Source of the DNA: Tessaracoccus timonensis
GTDB lineage: Bacteria > Actinomycetota > Actinomycetes > Propionibacteriales > Propionibacteriaceae
Direction: 5' to 3'
Assembly: GCF_900343145.1 (NCBI RefSeq)
Contig: NZ_LT996886.1
Span: forward strand, 1,984,001-2,048,000
DNA: 64,000 nt
In this document: positions 39,154 through 49,963 of the stretch, in pieces
How positions within the stretch are numbered: position 1 is the stretch's first letter
Layout of the letters: each line of letters begins with the position of its first letter
The notes under the pieces: model-generated
Told to the model about the DNA's origin: nothing
The model's database searches: none
The model's input: the letters and a program-made list of their open reading frames with translations, nothing else
Position numbers and translations under genes: made by a program

Positions 39154-41065
39154 TCCGGCCAGCTACCGTCCGCGCACGTCGGACATCCCCACCTCGCCGG
39201 GCGTGTACCGATTCTTCGATTCCTTCGGCAACGTCATCTACGTCGGCAAGGCGAAGAACCTCCGCAATCGCCTGAGCTCGTATTTCGTCGACCTTGAGAA
39301 CAAGCACTTCCGCACCCAAACCATGGTGCGCACGGCGGCGCGCGTCGACTGGACCGTCGTCGGCAGCGAAGTGGAAGCGCTCCAGCTGGAATACACGTGG
39401 ATCCAGCAGTTCGACCCGCGCTTCAACGTGAAGTACCGCGATGACAAGTCGTACCCCTGGCTGGCCGTCACCTGGAGCGAGGAGTTCCCCCGCGTCATGG
39501 TGGGGCGCGGCGCGAAGAAGCGTGGCACAAGGTACTTCGGCCCCTACGGGCAGGCCTGGGCGATCCGCGACACGCTCGATCTGCTGCTACGAGTGTTCCC
39601 GATGCGCTCGTGCTCAAAAGGTGTGTTCGACGGCGCGCGCCGCGCCGGGCGCGCCTGCCTGCTGGGAGACATCGGTAAATGCTCCGCGCCCTGCATCGGA
39701 CGCGTATCGGCGGAGGAACATCGCGAGATCGCCGGCGAGCTGATGGCCTTCATGGGCGGCAGAACCGGCGACGTGATTGGGCGGGTTGAACGCGCCATGT
39801 ACGACGCATCCGCCGACCTCAACTTCGAGCGTGCCGCCACGCTGCGCGACGCGCTGGATGCAATGAAGAAGGTGCAGGAGAAGCAAGCTGTCGTGTTCAA
39901 CGACGGTAAGCGCGCTGATGTCGTCGGGTTCGCTGAAGACCCAACCCAGGTGGCCGTCCGGGTGTTTCACGTAGTCGGGGGCAAGATCCTCGGCGAGCAC
40001 GGTTGGGTGGCGGACCGTTCCGACGACCGCCCGATCACGGAGCTCGTCGACGCCTTTATCACCCAGCTCTACGCCGCCGACGACGCCGACATTCCACCAA
40101 CGGTGTACACCTCCGTCGAGGCTGAGCCCGCCGTCGCGGAACTCCTCACCGCCCGGCGCGGTGCGACGGTGGAGGTGCGAGTGCCGCTGCGGGGAGAGAA
40201 GCGGCGGCTGCTGGATACCGTCGTGAAGAACGCGGAGCTCGCGCTGGAGCAGTACAAACGCAAACGCTCGACGGACCTCACCACCCGCAACCGCGCCCTC
40301 GAAGAGATCGAGGAGGCGCTGGGGCTGCCAGCCCCGCCGCTCAGGATCGAGTGCTACGACATCTCACACACCATGGGGCAGGAAGTCGTCGGCTCCATGG
40401 TGGTGTTCGAGGACGGGCTCGCGCGCAACTCCGAGTATCGGCGCTTCCTCATCAAGGGGTTTGAGGGCTCCGACGATGTCCGCGCCATCCGCGAGGTGCT
40501 CACCCGCAGACTGCGGCGATTGAAAGACAACGAGGCCGACGATCTCGTCGATGCGACGACGGGGGTGGCCAAGCGCTTCGCGTATGCGCCGTCCCTCATC
40601 ATCGTCGACGGCGGGGCGCCGCAGGTGGCGGCCGCGGCGAAGGTGCTCGAGGAGTTCGGCCTGAGCGAGGACATCGCGTTGTGCGGGCTCGCGAAACGGC
40701 TCGAGGAGGTGTGGCTGCCGGGGGAGGAGTACCCGCTGATTCTTCCGCGCACATCCGACGGCCTGTACCTCATGCAGCGCGCCCGCGACGAGGCACACCG
40801 CTTCGCGATTACCTTCCACCGGCAGCGCCGCGGTAAGGCGCTCATCGACTCCATTCTCGACGGCGTGCCCGGCCTCGGCGACGTTCGCCGCAAGGCGCTC
40901 ATGAAGTACTTCGGCAGCGTGAAGAAGCTGCGTGCCGCCACCGTCGAAGAGATCGACGAGGTGCCCGGCATCGGGCCTGGGTTGGCCAAGGCCATCTACG
41001 ACGTGGCGCAGGCCTCCGGCGGCGAGGCGATCAACCTCACCACGGGAGAGGTAACGGAAACATGA
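39146..41065 (+). CDS. uvrC: Excinuclease ABC subunit C
   Basis: The 639-residue subunit makes both incisions around damage. It has the GIY-YIG nuclease domain (about 10-95, SPGVYRFF and [10 protein letters not shown]), a UVR UvrB-binding domain (about 195-230), the RNase H-like C-terminal nuclease domain (CYDISHTMG about 397, [10 protein letters not shown] about 480) and terminal helix-hairpin-helix motifs ([27 protein letters not shown]). The ATG at 39146 lies inside the uvrA end, so the two are co-expressed and probably coupled. Confidence 0.95.
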   Translation: MADPASYRPRTSDIPTSPGVYRFFDSFGNVIYVGKAKNLRNRLSSYFVDLENKHFRTQTMVRTAARVDWTVVGSEVEALQLEYTWIQQFDPRFNVKYRDDKSYPWLAVTWSEEFPRVMVGRGAKKRGTRYFGPYGQAWAIRDTLDLLLRVFPMRSCSKGVFDGARRAGRACLLGDIGKCSAPCIGRVSAEEHREIAGELMAFMGGRTGDVIGRVERAMYDASADLNFERAATLRDALDAMKKVQEKQAVVFNDGKRADVVGFAEDPTQVAVRVFHVVGGKILGEHGWVADRSDDRPITELVDAFITQLYAADDADIPPTVYTSVEAEPAVAELLTARRGATVEVRVPLRGEKRRLLDTVVKNAELALEQYKRKRSTDLTTRNRALEEIEEALGLPAPPLRIECYDISHTMGQEVVGSMVVFEDGLARNSEYRRFLIKGFEGSDDVRAIREVLTRRLRRLKDNEADDLVDATTGVAKRFAYAPSLIIVDGGAPQVAAAAKVLEEFGLSEDIALCGLAKRLEEVWLPGEEYPLILPRTSDGLYLMQRARDEAHRFAITFHRQRRGKALIDSILDGVPGLGDVRRKALMKYFGSVKKLRAATVEEIDEVPGIGPGLAKAIYDVAQASGGEAINLTTGEVTET

Positions 41066-41092
41066 GGGCGTCGCACATATGACGCCCCCGGT

Positions 41093-41132
41093 TTGAACAC
41101 TATTCAAGCGATGGTGTTGAATGCTGTTCAAC
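41093..41132. promoter_or_regulatory. Two palindromic operator-like sites upstream of bioY
   Basis: TTGAA-CACTA-TTCAA (41093-41107) and GTTGAA-TGCTG-TTCAAC (41116-41132) are inverted repeats with the same half-site and the same five-base spacer. Their centres are 24 bases apart, close to two helical turns. They lie just before the bioY ribosome site. They do not match the BirA consensus, so a BioQ- or TetR-like repressor is one possibility. Confidence 0.6.
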
Positions 41133-41154
41133 GATCGCTCAGAAGGAGATACCC

Positions 41155-41754
41155 ATGTCCGACGCCTCTGTCACCACACGGCCGGCTACCCGCACCTTTG
41201 AGGCCAGCGATATGGCCTACATCGCCGTGTTCGCCGCGCTCATCGCAGCCCTATCGGTGATGCCCGCGATCCCCGTCGGCGGTCTGGGTATCCCCATCAC
41301 GCTGCAGACGCTGGGCATCACTCTCACCGCACTGGTGCTCGGGCCGTGGCGAGGTGCCGCGGCGGTGGGGCTCTACCTGTTGATGGGCACCGCGGGACTG
41401 CCGATTTTCGCCAAGGGCAAGGCGGGCCTCGCCCCGTGGTTTGGGCCGACGGTTGGCTATCTCATCGCCTTCGTCGTGTGCACCATTGTGGTGGGACTCA
41501 TCTCTCGACGCATCCTGCGCAACGGGCTTCAGAAGCTCACCTGGCTGTGGCTGACGCTCACCGTGTTCGCATGCCGGGTGCTCATCATGTACCCGCTTGG
41601 CACCCTTGGCATAGCGATGACAACTAAGGATCCGTTTACGAAAACGCTCGCCGCGGACCTTATCTTCTGGCCGGGTGACCTGCTCAAAACCATCGTCGCC
41701 GTCGTGGTTGCGCTGGCAATCTTCAAAGCCTTCCCGAGGCTCATGCACCGATGA
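41155..41754 (+). CDS. bioY: Biotin ECF transporter S component
   Basis: The 199-residue integral membrane protein binds biotin in the ECF transporter. It has about six membrane helices, with the BioY-typical PITLQTLGITLTALVLGPWRG and YLLMGTAGLPIFAKG segments (about 45-85). A strong AGAAGGAGAT site precedes the ATG. It is followed without gap by its ATPase and T component, forming a complete dedicated biotin transporter. No biotin synthesis genes are nearby. Confidence 0.92.
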   Translation: MSDASVTTRPATRTFEASDMAYIAVFAALIAALSVMPAIPVGGLGIPITLQTLGITLTALVLGPWRGAAAVGLYLLMGTAGLPIFAKGKAGLAPWFGPTVGYLIAFVVCTIVVGLISRRILRNGLQKLTWLWLTLTVFACRVLIMYPLGTLGIAMTTKDPFTKTLAADLIFWPGDLLKTIVAVVVALAIFKAFPRLMHR

Positions 41755-42446
41755 TCGAGCTCAGCGACGTTCGGCTGAGTGTGCCTCCGCTGCGGCAAGG
41801 TGACCCGGAGCGGATACTCCTCGACGATATTTCGCTGGAGCTCACGCAGCAGCGCATCGTCGTGATCGGGGCGAATGGCTCTGGGAAGTCCACACTGCTG
41901 CGCCTGCTCAACGGGCTTCGGCTACCGACGAGCGGGACGGTCACCGTCGATGGGTATGACACCGCGAATGACGGCAAGCAGGTCCGCAAACTCGTCGGGT
42001 TCATCTTCACCGATCCGCTGTCACAGCTGCTCATGTCCACACCCATCGAAGACATCGAGCTCAGCCTACGCAGCGTCATCAAATCGAAGCCGGAACGCCT
42101 TGCCCGCGCCCAAGAGCTGCTCGACGCCCGGGGGATCGGAGGTGTCGCGCACCAATCCATCTACGATCTCTCGGGCGGCGAGCGTCAACTCGTCGCGCTC
42201 ACGAGCGTGCTCGCCGTATCTCCCACCGTGGTGGTTGCCGACGAGCCGACGACGCTCCTCGACCTCCGCAACAAGCAGGCCCTGCGGGGGGTATTCGAGC
42301 AGCTTGAGCAACAGCTGATCTTCTCCACGCACGACCTCGATTTCGCGCTGCTCGCCGAGCGTGCCCTCGTCGTGGAGGACGGCAGGATTGTTGCCGACGA
42401 CGACCCGGCCGCCGCGGTCGCTTACTACAAGGCGCGCATGCAGTGA
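41751..42446 (+). CDS. bioM: Biotin ECF transporter ATPase (A component)
   Basis: The 231-residue ABC ATPase energises the BioY transporter. Walker A is VIGANGSGKSTLLRLL (about 38-53), the Q-loop lies near GFIFTDPLSQ, the signature is DLSGGERQLVAL (about 138-149), Walker B is VVVADEPTTLLD and the switch histidine is in FSTHDLD. The ATG overlaps the bioY stop and the stop overlaps the bioN GTG, so all three are coupled. Confidence 0.9.
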   Translation: MIELSDVRLSVPPLRQGDPERILLDDISLELTQQRIVVIGANGSGKSTLLRLLNGLRLPTSGTVTVDGYDTANDGKQVRKLVGFIFTDPLSQLLMSTPIEDIELSLRSVIKSKPERLARAQELLDARGIGGVAHQSIYDLSGGERQLVALTSVLAVSPTVVVADEPTTLLDLRNKQALRGVFEQLEQQLIFSTHDLDFALLAERALVVEDGRIVADDDPAAAVAYYKARMQ

Positions 42447-43084
42447 ACGTGCACGCGAGCCTGCTCGGCATCTACCAACCCGGCGACGGCTGGCTGTTCC
42501 GCATCGGCGTCGGCTGGAAATATCTGCTGCTCATCATCGTCACGCTGCCGACGTTCATCATGGGCACATGGTGGATGTCGGCTCTATCACTCATCGTCGT
42601 GTTGGTGCTGCTGCGCACCTCGGGAGTCACCTTCCGGCGTGCTCTCAACATCGGTTCGATGTTGTGGATCCTGCTCGCCGGCATCGCAGTGTTTCAACTC
42701 ATCACGTTGCGCCCACTGCTCGCGTTCATCACCACCGGCAACCTGCTCGTCGCAGTGCTCGCCTCCCGGATGCTCACGCTCACCACCAGCACACCTGATT
42801 TGCTCGACGCGTTGGTGCGTGGGCTCTCGCCGCTGCAGCGGGTGGGTGTGAACGTCGACCAGATAGCACTCACCGTCGCCATCATGGTGCGCTCCATTCC
42901 GTACTTGCTCGGCTCGTTCCAAACCTCCCGCGACGCTGCCCGCGCGCGCGGGCGGGACGGCAACCTCGTCTCACTGCTCGTGCCGACGCTGGTGGACGCC
43001 GTCTCGTATGCCCAGCGCACAGGAGATGCGGTGCATGCGCGTGGGCTCGCTGAGAACGCCACCGCCGTCGGTGAAGACAGATAA
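42443..43084 (+). CDS. bioN: Biotin ECF transporter transmembrane T component
   Basis: The 213-residue membrane protein has the CbiQ/EcfT fold: four to five helices and the two coupling-helix motifs with A-R-G, here ARARGRDGNL (about 165-174) and HARGLAENA (about 198-206). It links BioY to the ATPase. The GTG overlaps the bioM stop. The operon sits between uvrC and rapZ, which are adjacent in many Actinobacteria. Confidence 0.88.
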   Translation: MNVHASLLGIYQPGDGWLFRIGVGWKYLLLIIVTLPTFIMGTWWMSALSLIVVLVLLRTSGVTFRRALNIGSMLWILLAGIAVFQLITLRPLLAFITTGNLLVAVLASRMLTLTTSTPDLLDALVRGLSPLQRVGVNVDQIALTVAIMVRSIPYLLGSFQTSRDAARARGRDGNLVSLLVPTLVDAVSYAQRTGDAVHARGLAENATAVGEDR

Positions 43085-43094
43085 GGTTGAGCGC

Positions 43095-43949
43095 ATGGTG
43101 AGTGAAGTCGCGATCATTACGGGGCTGTCTGGGGCAGGCCGACGCACCGCCGCGCATGCGATGGAAGATCTCGGCTGGTACGTGGTTGACAACCTGCCTC
43201 CGGTGATGCTGCCCTCGCTCGCCGACACCATCACCGGGTTTGGTATTGATCGCCTCGCTGTCGTGGCTGACGTGCGAACCCGCGTGTTCTTCGAACAGCT
43301 CCCCGAAGCCATCGAGCGCCTCCGTCACCAGACGCGGAAGCTTGCGCTCGTGTATTTGGAAGCCGACGACGACGTGATCGTCCAACGCCAGGAATCCAAC
43401 CGCCGCCCGCTCCCGTTGCAAGGCGAGGGCAGGCTCATGGACGGCATTACCAAAGAGCGCCACCTCATGGCAGATCTCCGAGCGCGCGCTGACATCGTCG
43501 TCGACACCTCGAGGTTGAGCGCCCGGCAGCTCGTCCAGCGTATCGCGAACCACTTCGGCAGCGACACCACCGACGCCCTGAGCGTGTCCATCATGAGCTT
43601 CGGCTTCAAGCACGGGCTTCCGATCGACGCCGACCTTGTGTTTGACGTGCGGTTCCTGCCCAATCCGTTCTGGATCCCAGAGCTGCGTCCCAAGACGGGT
43701 CTCAGCCGCGACGTCGCCGCCTATGTGCTCAAGGTTGAAGCCGCCCAAGAGATGCTCAACAACATGATGGCGGTCGTTCGCACCACCTCACCCGGCTATT
43801 TGAATGAAGGCAAGCGGCAGGTGACGCTCGCCATCGGGTGCACGGGGGGCAAGCATCGCTCCACTGCGATGAGTGAGGAACTCAAGCGACGGCTTACTGA
43901 AGCGGGCGTGATGTGCACGGTCATGCATCGCGACCTGGGGAAGGAGTGA
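43095..43949 (+). CDS. rapZ: RNase adapter protein RapZ (YvcJ family)
   Basis: The 284-residue P-loop protein belongs to the YvcJ/RapZ family that binds nucleotides and, in enterobacteria, guides RNase E to GlmZ. The Walker A reads GLSGAGRRT; arginine takes the place of the usual lysine, as I recall for other actinobacterial members. Conserved DNLPP, SFGFKHGLP, VFDVRFLPNPFW and GCTGGKHRS segments are present. The ATG at 43095 follows an AAGG site. In Actinobacteria its role is not settled. It leads the rapZ-yvcK-whiA cluster. Confidence 0.92.
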   Translation: MVSEVAIITGLSGAGRRTAAHAMEDLGWYVVDNLPPVMLPSLADTITGFGIDRLAVVADVRTRVFFEQLPEAIERLRHQTRKLALVYLEADDDVIVQRQESNRRPLPLQGEGRLMDGITKERHLMADLRARADIVVDTSRLSARQLVQRIANHFGSDTTDALSVSIMSFGFKHGLPIDADLVFDVRFLPNPFWIPELRPKTGLSRDVAAYVLKVEAAQEMLNNMMAVVRTTSPGYLNEGKRQVTLAIGCTGGKHRSTAMSEELKRRLTEAGVMCTVMHRDLGKE

Positions 43950-43954
43950 GCGAC

Positions 43955-44911
43955 GTGGATGCGACGCGCGGGCCGAACGTCGTGGCCCTCGGCGGCGGGC
44001 ACGGGCTTGCCGCCAGCCTGAGGGCGCTGCGCAAGGTGACGCAACGGCTCACCGCGATCGTGACGGTCGCCGACGACGGCGGGTCGTCCGGACGGCTCCG
44101 CGACGAGTTCGACATTCTTCCGCCCGGAGATCTCCGCATGGCACTCGCGGCATTGTGCTCCGATGACGACGTCGGTAGCACCTGGGCCACGGTACTGCAA
44201 GCGCGGTTTCGAGGCGACGGGCCCCTCGCGGGCCACGCCATCGGCAACCTGCTGATCGCTGGGCTGTGGCAACAGCTGGGCGACGAGCTGGCGGCCCTCG
44301 ACATGGTGGGGGACCTGCTCGGTGTGGAGGGACGCGTCATTCCGATGAGTACGGTGCCGCTGGAAATTGAGGCCGACGTGCTGGGTCTAGATCCGTTTGC
44401 ACCTGACGAGATCAACACGCTCATCGGGCAAGCGAGCGTGGCGAAGGCGCACGCTGAGGTGCGGCGCGTGCGGTTGGTGCCGCACGAACCCCCGGCATAC
44501 CCGAGCGCGCTGGAGGCCGTCGATCAAGCCGATGCGATCGTGTTGGGGCCCGGATCGTGGTTCACTTCCGTGATTCCGCACCTTCTGGTACCGCAACTGT
44601 GCGATGCTCTCATGACCTCGAACGCTCAACGCATTCTCGTGTTCAACATCGCTCCACGTGATGAGACGGCGGGCATGAGCGCGGGGCGGCATATCGAAGT
44701 CCTTGCAGAGCACGCCCCCGACCTACGGCTTGACACGGTGATCGCGGATGTGGGGTTCGCCCAGAGGGATCCTCACATGGCAGACTACGTGCGGGCGCTC
44801 GGAGCGGAGCTCGTCGTGGCGGACGTCGCCTCACGCGACGGGGTGCCAACGCATGATTCGGAACGACTTGCCGCAGTATTCGCCGAGGTGATTGGGCAAG
44901 GGAAGAGGTGA
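43955..44911 (+). CDS. yvcK: YvcK/CofD-like gluconeogenesis factor
   Basis: The 318-residue protein resembles CofD but belongs to the YvcK family, which binds UDP-GlcNAc and affects cell-wall synthesis and growth on gluconeogenic carbon. Conserved parts are [10 protein letters not shown] (nucleotide loop), [12 protein letters not shown] and [14 protein letters not shown]. Two GTG starts are possible; 43955 was chosen because AAGGAG is eight bases before it, while 43946 overlaps the rapZ stop and would add three residues. The end overlaps the whiA region. Confidence 0.9.
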   Translation: MDATRGPNVVALGGGHGLAASLRALRKVTQRLTAIVTVADDGGSSGRLRDEFDILPPGDLRMALAALCSDDDVGSTWATVLQARFRGDGPLAGHAIGNLLIAGLWQQLGDELAALDMVGDLLGVEGRVIPMSTVPLEIEADVLGLDPFAPDEINTLIGQASVAKAHAEVRRVRLVPHEPPAYPSALEAVDQADAIVLGPGSWFTSVIPHLLVPQLCDALMTSNAQRILVFNIAPRDETAGMSAGRHIEVLAEHAPDLRLDTVIADVGFAQRDPHMADYVRALGAELVVADVASRDGVPTHDSERLAAVFAEVIGQGKR

Positions 44912-44919
44912 ACGGGCCG

Positions 44920-45903
44920 ATGGCCTTGACCCAGAAACTCAAGTCTGAGCTGGCCGCAGTACACATCCCGCAATCCAGTGCACGAGCTGCGGAGGCGATT
45001 GCCATGCTCCGTTTCGGGGGTGGCTTGCATCTTGTTGCGGGCAAGATCGTCCTCGAAGCTGAACTCGACTCGTCTGCCGCAGCACGTCGACTCAGCACGT
45101 TTATCGCGGACCTGTGGGACTGCGCGTCGGAACTCGTGGTCATCAACCCATCCGGCATTCATCGCAGTCCGCGCTATACCATCCGCGTGGTTGCCGACGG
45201 CGAACGTCTGGCACGGCTCACCGGGCTCGTCGACCACAAACGTCGCCCCGTGCGCGGGCTTCCACCGAAGGTGGTGGCGGGCTCGGTCGTCGATGCGACG
45301 GCGGTGTGGCGCGGTGCGTTCCTCGCACGTGGTTCGCTGACCGAACCCGGGCGTTCTATGGGATTGGAAGTCACATGTCCCGGTGCAGAAGCGGCGCTCG
45401 CGCTCGTCGGCGCGGGGCGGCGTCTCGGATTCATGGCGAAGTCACGAGAATCCCGCAACCAGACGCGTGTCCAACTGCGCGACGGCGAAGCGATCGCTGA
45501 ACTATTGACGCGCATGGGCGCCCAGGAGGCGCGTCTGCTGTGGGAGGAACGCCGGATGCGCCGCGAAGTTCGCGCCCAAGCGCACCGGCTAGCGAACTTC
45601 GACGATGCCAACCTACGGCGCTCCGTGCGCGCGGCGGTGGCAGCCAGCACTCGGGTGCAGCGGGCGCTGGAGATTCTCGGTGACGACGTGCCCGAGCATT
45701 TGCGCGTCGCAGGCCTGCTGCGCGTCGAACATCGCCAGGCCAGCTTGGAAGAGCTCGGTAAATTGCACGATCCGCCGCTCACCAAGGACGCCGTAGCGGG
45801 TCGTATTCGGCGCCTGCTATCGACGGCGGACAAGGCCGCGAAGGAACAAGGCATTCCCGACACGGAGGCGTCGCTGCCTCCAGACTTGCGCGACGACGAT
45901 TAG
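44920..45903 (+). CDS. whiA: WhiA DNA-binding regulator
   Basis: The 327-residue protein has an N-terminal LAGLIDADG-like fold (two lobes, about 1-200) and a C-terminal helix-turn-helix (about 235-310) with [12 protein letters not shown] and [20 protein letters not shown]. WhiA controls sporulation septation in Streptomyces and division genes in other Gram-positives. The ATG at 44920 gives [11 protein letters not shown], the common beginning; a GTG at 44908 that overlaps the yvcK stop would add four residues and cannot be excluded. It is the end of the rapZ-yvcK-whiA operon. Confidence 0.94.
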   Translation: MALTQKLKSELAAVHIPQSSARAAEAIAMLRFGGGLHLVAGKIVLEAELDSSAAARRLSTFIADLWDCASELVVINPSGIHRSPRYTIRVVADGERLARLTGLVDHKRRPVRGLPPKVVAGSVVDATAVWRGAFLARGSLTEPGRSMGLEVTCPGAEAALALVGAGRRLGFMAKSRESRNQTRVQLRDGEAIAELLTRMGAQEARLLWEERRMRREVRAQAHRLANFDDANLRRSVRAAVAASTRVQRALEILGDDVPEHLRVAGLLRVEHRQASLEELGKLHDPPLTKDAVAGRIRRLLSTADKAAKEQGIPDTEASLPPDLRDDD

Positions 45904-45928
45904 ACGTTGGTTTTCTCGACCCTGACGC

Positions 45929-45956
45929 TTGTCCATCTGATCGATGTGGCTAGGAT
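45929..45956 (+). promoter_or_regulatory. gap promoter
   Basis: TTGTCC (45929-45934), a 16-base spacer and TAGGAT (45951-45956) precede an approximately 78-base leader. A GAAGGG ribosome site lies before the gap ATG. Confidence 0.55.
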
Positions 45957-46025
45957 GAAGCTGTACGCCAAGGCGCAAAGCGCTGCCCGGGATTCCGCCC
46001 GGCGGGGTGAGCGCAAGTGAACTGA

Positions 46026-47042
<1,017 letters not shown>

Positions 47043-47073
47043 TCCTTCAGCCGCCTATCCACTGACTGGTGTT

Positions 47074-47105
47074 GGCCCCGTACTCCCTGTGAGGGGTGCG
47101 GGGCC
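47074..47105 (+). terminator. Hairpin between gap and pgk (partial terminator or processing site)
   Basis: GGCCCCGTACTCCCT pairs with AGGGGTGCGGGGCC around a short loop with minor mismatches. The following TTCATCTTC is only moderately T-rich, so it may reduce rather than stop transcription into pgk. Confidence 0.6.
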
Positions 47106-47154
47106 TTCATCTTCATCCCCCGTTGTTCTTCCGATCTGAAAGGAACCAAATCCC

Positions 47155-48363
47155 GTGAAGACCATCGATGAACTCGATGTCGCAGGCAAGCGGGTGCTCA
47201 TCCGCTGCGACTTCAACGTGCCGCTCGACGGCGACGTCATCACCGACGACGGCCGCATCCGTGCCGCGCTGCCCACGCTGACCAAGCTGGTGGATGCCGG
47301 CGCCCGCGTCGTCATCATGGCGCACCTCGGTCGCCCGAAGGGCCAAGTCAACCCCAAGTACTCGCTCGCTCCTGTCGCGAAGCGGCTCGGTGAGCTGCTC
47401 GGCAAGGACGTGAAGCTGGCCGAAGACGTCGTCGGCGAATCAGCGAAGGCCGTGGTCGGCGCTCTGGGGGACGGTGACGTCGCTCTTCTCGAGAACGTGC
47501 GCTACGAGCCCGGCGAAGAGTCGAAGGACGAGAACGAGCGCAAGGCGCTCGCTGAGCAGTATGCGGCATTCGGCGATGTGTTCGTCTCCGACGGCTTTGG
47601 CGTCGTGCACCGCAAGCAGGCCTCCGTCTACGATGTGGCCAAGCTGCTCCCGAACGCTGCCGGCTACCTCGTCGGTAAGGAAGTCGAGGTGCTGCGTGGC
47701 GTCACCGAGCGTCCGGAGCGCCCCTTCGTCGTCGTGCTGGGTGGCGCCAAGGTGGCCGACAAGCTCGCTGTCATCGACAACCTGCTGAAGGTTGCCGACA
47801 CGGTGATCGTGGGCGGCGGCATGGCATACACCTTCCTCAAGGCTCAGGGCAAGGAGATCGGTAACTCCCTGGTGGACGAAGCCAACCTCGACACCTGCGC
47901 TGGCTACATCCAGCAGGCCAAGGATGCCGGCAAGCAGCTGCTGCTGCCCGTCGATTCCCGGGTTGCCGAGGGCATGGATTTCGACGCCCGCACCGTTACC
48001 GGCAAGGTGAGCGTCGTCTCGGCGGATGCCATTCCGGCCGGACAGATTGGCCTGGACATCGGCCCCGACACTGAGAAGCTGTTCGCCGACGCCATCAAGG
48101 GTGCCAAGACTGTGTTCTGGAATGGCCCCATGGGTGTGTTCGAGATCGAGGAGCTGTCGCACGGCACCGCCGCGGTCGCCAAGGCGCTCGCGGAGTCCGA
48201 CGCATTCAGCGTGATCGGTGGAGGCGACTCCGCAGCGGCGGTTCGTGCGCTCGGACACGCTGACGACGAATTCGGCCACATTTCCACCGGCGGCGGCGCC
48301 TCCCTCGAATTCCTCGAGGGCAAGGAACTGCCCGGTATCGCAGTACTAGAAGAGGAGAAGTGA
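47155..48363 (+). CDS. pgk: Phosphoglycerate kinase
   Basis: The 402-residue glycolytic enzyme transfers phosphate from 1,3-bisphosphoglycerate to ADP. The signature [13 protein letters not shown] is at 13-25, MAHLGRPKG near 60, [13 protein letters not shown] near 197-209 and the ATP-binding GGGDSAAAV near 351-359. The GTG at 47155 follows a GAAAGGA site. It is preceded by a hairpin after gap and overlaps the region of the tpiA ribosome site at its end. Confidence 0.97.
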   Translation: MKTIDELDVAGKRVLIRCDFNVPLDGDVITDDGRIRAALPTLTKLVDAGARVVIMAHLGRPKGQVNPKYSLAPVAKRLGELLGKDVKLAEDVVGESAKAVVGALGDGDVALLENVRYEPGEESKDENERKALAEQYAAFGDVFVSDGFGVVHRKQASVYDVAKLLPNAAGYLVGKEVEVLRGVTERPERPFVVVLGGAKVADKLAVIDNLLKVADTVIVGGGMAYTFLKAQGKEIGNSLVDEANLDTCAGYIQQAKDAGKQLLLPVDSRVAEGMDFDARTVTGKVSVVSADAIPAGQIGLDIGPDTEKLFADAIKGAKTVFWNGPMGVFEIEELSHGTAAVAKALAESDAFSVIGGGDSAAAVRALGHADDEFGHISTGGGASLEFLEGKELPGIAVLEEEK

Positions 48364-48365
48364 TC

Positions 48366-49151
48366 ATGGCTCGTACCCCCATCATCGCTGGCAACTGGAA
48401 AATGAACATGAACCACGTCGAGGCGACTGGGCTCGTCCAGAAGCTCGCGTGGACGCTCGCCGACAAGGAATTTGATCCGAAGACGGTGGACGCCGTCGTC
48501 ATTCCTCCGTTCACCGACCTGCGCACCGTGCAGACCCTCATCGAGGGTGATCGCATGCCGCTGCAGCTCGGCGCGCAGGACGTATCTGCGCAGGATTCCG
48601 GTGCCTACACCGGCGAGGTCAGCGCAGACATGCTGGCCAAGCTGCAGGTGCGCTACGTCGTAGTCGGGCACTCCGAGCGTCGCCAGTACCACGGGGAAAC
48701 CGATGAGCTCGTCGGCGCGAAGGCCAAGAAGGTCATCGCCCAGGGCATGACGCCCATCATCTGCGTGGGCGAGGGCCTGGACGTGCGCAAGGAAGGCAAG
48801 CACGTCGAGTACACCGTCGCTCAGGTTCGCGGCGCGCTCGATGGGCTGACTGCCGAGCAGGTGGCTGGCATCGTCATCGCCTACGAGCCCGTCTGGGCCA
48901 TCGGCACCGGCGAGGTTGCGACCCCCGAAGATGCGCAGGAGGTGTGCGGCGCTATCCGCAACGAGGTGCGCAGCGCCTTCGGCGACGAAGCAGCTGACAA
49001 GGTGCGTATCCAGTACGGCGGCTCGGTGAAGTCCGGCAGCATCCGCTCGATCATGGATCAGCCCGACGTCGACGGTGCCCTCGTCGGTGGCGCGAGCTTG
49101 AAGGCGGAGGAATTTGCAGCGATCATCCGGTTCCAGGACCTCGCTGTCTGA
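48366..49151 (+). CDS. tpiA: Triosephosphate isomerase
   Basis: The 261-residue TIM-barrel enzyme interconverts the triose phosphates. The catalytic set is visible: Asn-Lys in GNWKMN (about 9-14), His in VVGHSERR and Glu in [11 protein letters not shown]. The phosphate loop is IQYGGSVKS. The ATG at 48366 is preferred over the GTG at 48360 because the GAGGAG at the end of pgk is seven bases upstream. Confidence 0.97.
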   Translation: MARTPIIAGNWKMNMNHVEATGLVQKLAWTLADKEFDPKTVDAVVIPPFTDLRTVQTLIEGDRMPLQLGAQDVSAQDSGAYTGEVSADMLAKLQVRYVVVGHSERRQYHGETDELVGAKAKKVIAQGMTPIICVGEGLDVRKEGKHVEYTVAQVRGALDGLTAEQVAGIVIAYEPVWAIGTGEVATPEDAQEVCGAIRNEVRSAFGDEAADKVRIQYGGSVKSGSIRSIMDQPDVDGALVGGASLKAEEFAAIIRFQDLAV

Positions 49152-49168
49152 TCTGTCTGTCACCCGTT

Positions 49169-49200
49169 GGTCGGCCGTCCAGGGCGCTGGGCGGCCGACC
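49169..49200 (+). terminator. tpiA terminator hairpin
   Basis: GGTCGGCCGTCC pairs with GGGCGGCCGACC across a short loop, with one G-U pair. The T-tract is weak (TTCGTCAT). It closes the gap-pgk-tpiA unit. Confidence 0.65.
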
Positions 49201-49244
49201 TTCGTCATACCAGGAGCTGATTCGGCATTCACTCACGCGTCAGT

Positions 49245-49250
49245 TACACT
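49245..49250 (+). promoter_or_regulatory. Probable -10 element of a leaderless secG transcript
   Basis: TACACT is followed by seven bases and the GTG at 49258, with no ribosome site. Confidence 0.5.
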
Positions 49251-49257
49251 GGCCTGC

Positions 49258-49521
49258 GTGATTGTGCCTCTTCTCTCCATGCCGGTGACTATCCTCTCCG
49301 TGGTTCTCATCGTGCTGAGCATCCTTCTGGCAGCGTCCATCCTCCTCCACAAGGGCCGTGGCGGTGGTATGTCTGACCTGTTCGGTGGCGGCATGTCCAC
49401 CTCGATGGGCGGCGTCTCGCGCGCCGAGCGTCGACTGGACCTCATCACGCTGATCGTCGGGCTGATTTGGCTGCTCACCATCATCGCGCTGTTGCTGGTG
49501 TACCGCGCCGAAGCGCTCTAA
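49258..49521 (+). CDS. secG: Preprotein translocase subunit SecG
   Basis: The 87-residue membrane protein has the SecG pattern: a first helix (about 8-27), a cytoplasmic glycine-rich loop KGRGGGMSDLFGGG and a second helix (about 60-80). SecG supports SecYE in protein export. The GTG at 49258 was chosen because a -10 hexamer ends seven bases upstream; an ATG at 49279 would shorten it by seven residues and also be possible. Confidence 0.9.
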   Translation: MIVPLLSMPVTILSVVLIVLSILLAASILLHKGRGGGMSDLFGGGMSTSMGGVSRAERRLDLITLIVGLIWLLTIIALLLVYRAEAL

Positions 49522-49565
49522 AGATCAACCCAACCATTCCCAACGACAACTGAAGGAGAAGAGCT

Positions 49566-49922
49566 GTGGCAGGTGGCAATGCCATCCGTGGAAGCCGTGT
49601 GGGCGCTGGCCCCATGGGCGAGGCAGAGCGAGGGGACGCCGTCGCTAGGCACCGGGTCTCCTATTTCTGCGCGAGTGGGCACGAGACGCGCCCCGCGTTT
49701 GCAATTGACGCTCAGATCCCGGAGGAATGGGACTGCCCACGCTGCGGACTTCCGGCGAACAAGGATGAGGACAACCCGCCTCCGCCGCCGAAGATCGTGC
49801 CGTACAAGACGCACCTGGCCTACGTAAAGGAGCGCCGCTCTGAAGAGGACGCGGAAGCGATCCTCGCGGAAGCGATCACCACGCTGCGCGCCCGTCGAGC
49901 CGCTGGCGAAATCATTTACTGA
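49566..49922 (+). CDS. rbpA: RNA polymerase-binding protein RbpA
   Basis: The 118-residue actinobacterial regulator binds RNA polymerase and the main sigma factor and helps open promoters. It begins MAGGNAIRGSRVGAGPMGE, has the zinc-type core with YFCASGHETRP and WDCPRCGLPA, and ends in the sigma-interaction helix (about 80-115). A GAAGGAGAAG site precedes the GTG at 49566. The gene follows secG by about 45 bases. Confidence 0.95.
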   Translation: MAGGNAIRGSRVGAGPMGEAERGDAVARHRVSYFCASGHETRPAFAIDAQIPEEWDCPRCGLPANKDEDNPPPPPKIVPYKTHLAYVKERRSEEDAEAILAEAITTLRARRAAGEIIY

Positions 49923-49963
49923 CTTCCCAGTTCATACCGGCAGCTGCCGGGCTAGTGCCGCGA

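Noticed and set aside
43946-43954. GTG at 43946 as the yvcK start
   Set aside because: It overlaps the rapZ stop, but AAGGAG is spaced ideally for the GTG at 43955; both remain possible.
45955-46019. Small frame before gap (MKLYAKAQSAARDS...), a possible leader peptide
   Set aside because: Its ATG overlaps the -10 hexamer TAGGAT, so the start codon would not be in the transcript from that promoter.
49938-49951. Palindrome CCGGCAGCTGCCGG between rbpA and pgl as an operator
   Set aside because: It lies in a convergent gap with no promoter; a weak shared terminator is more likely, and it is too short to call.
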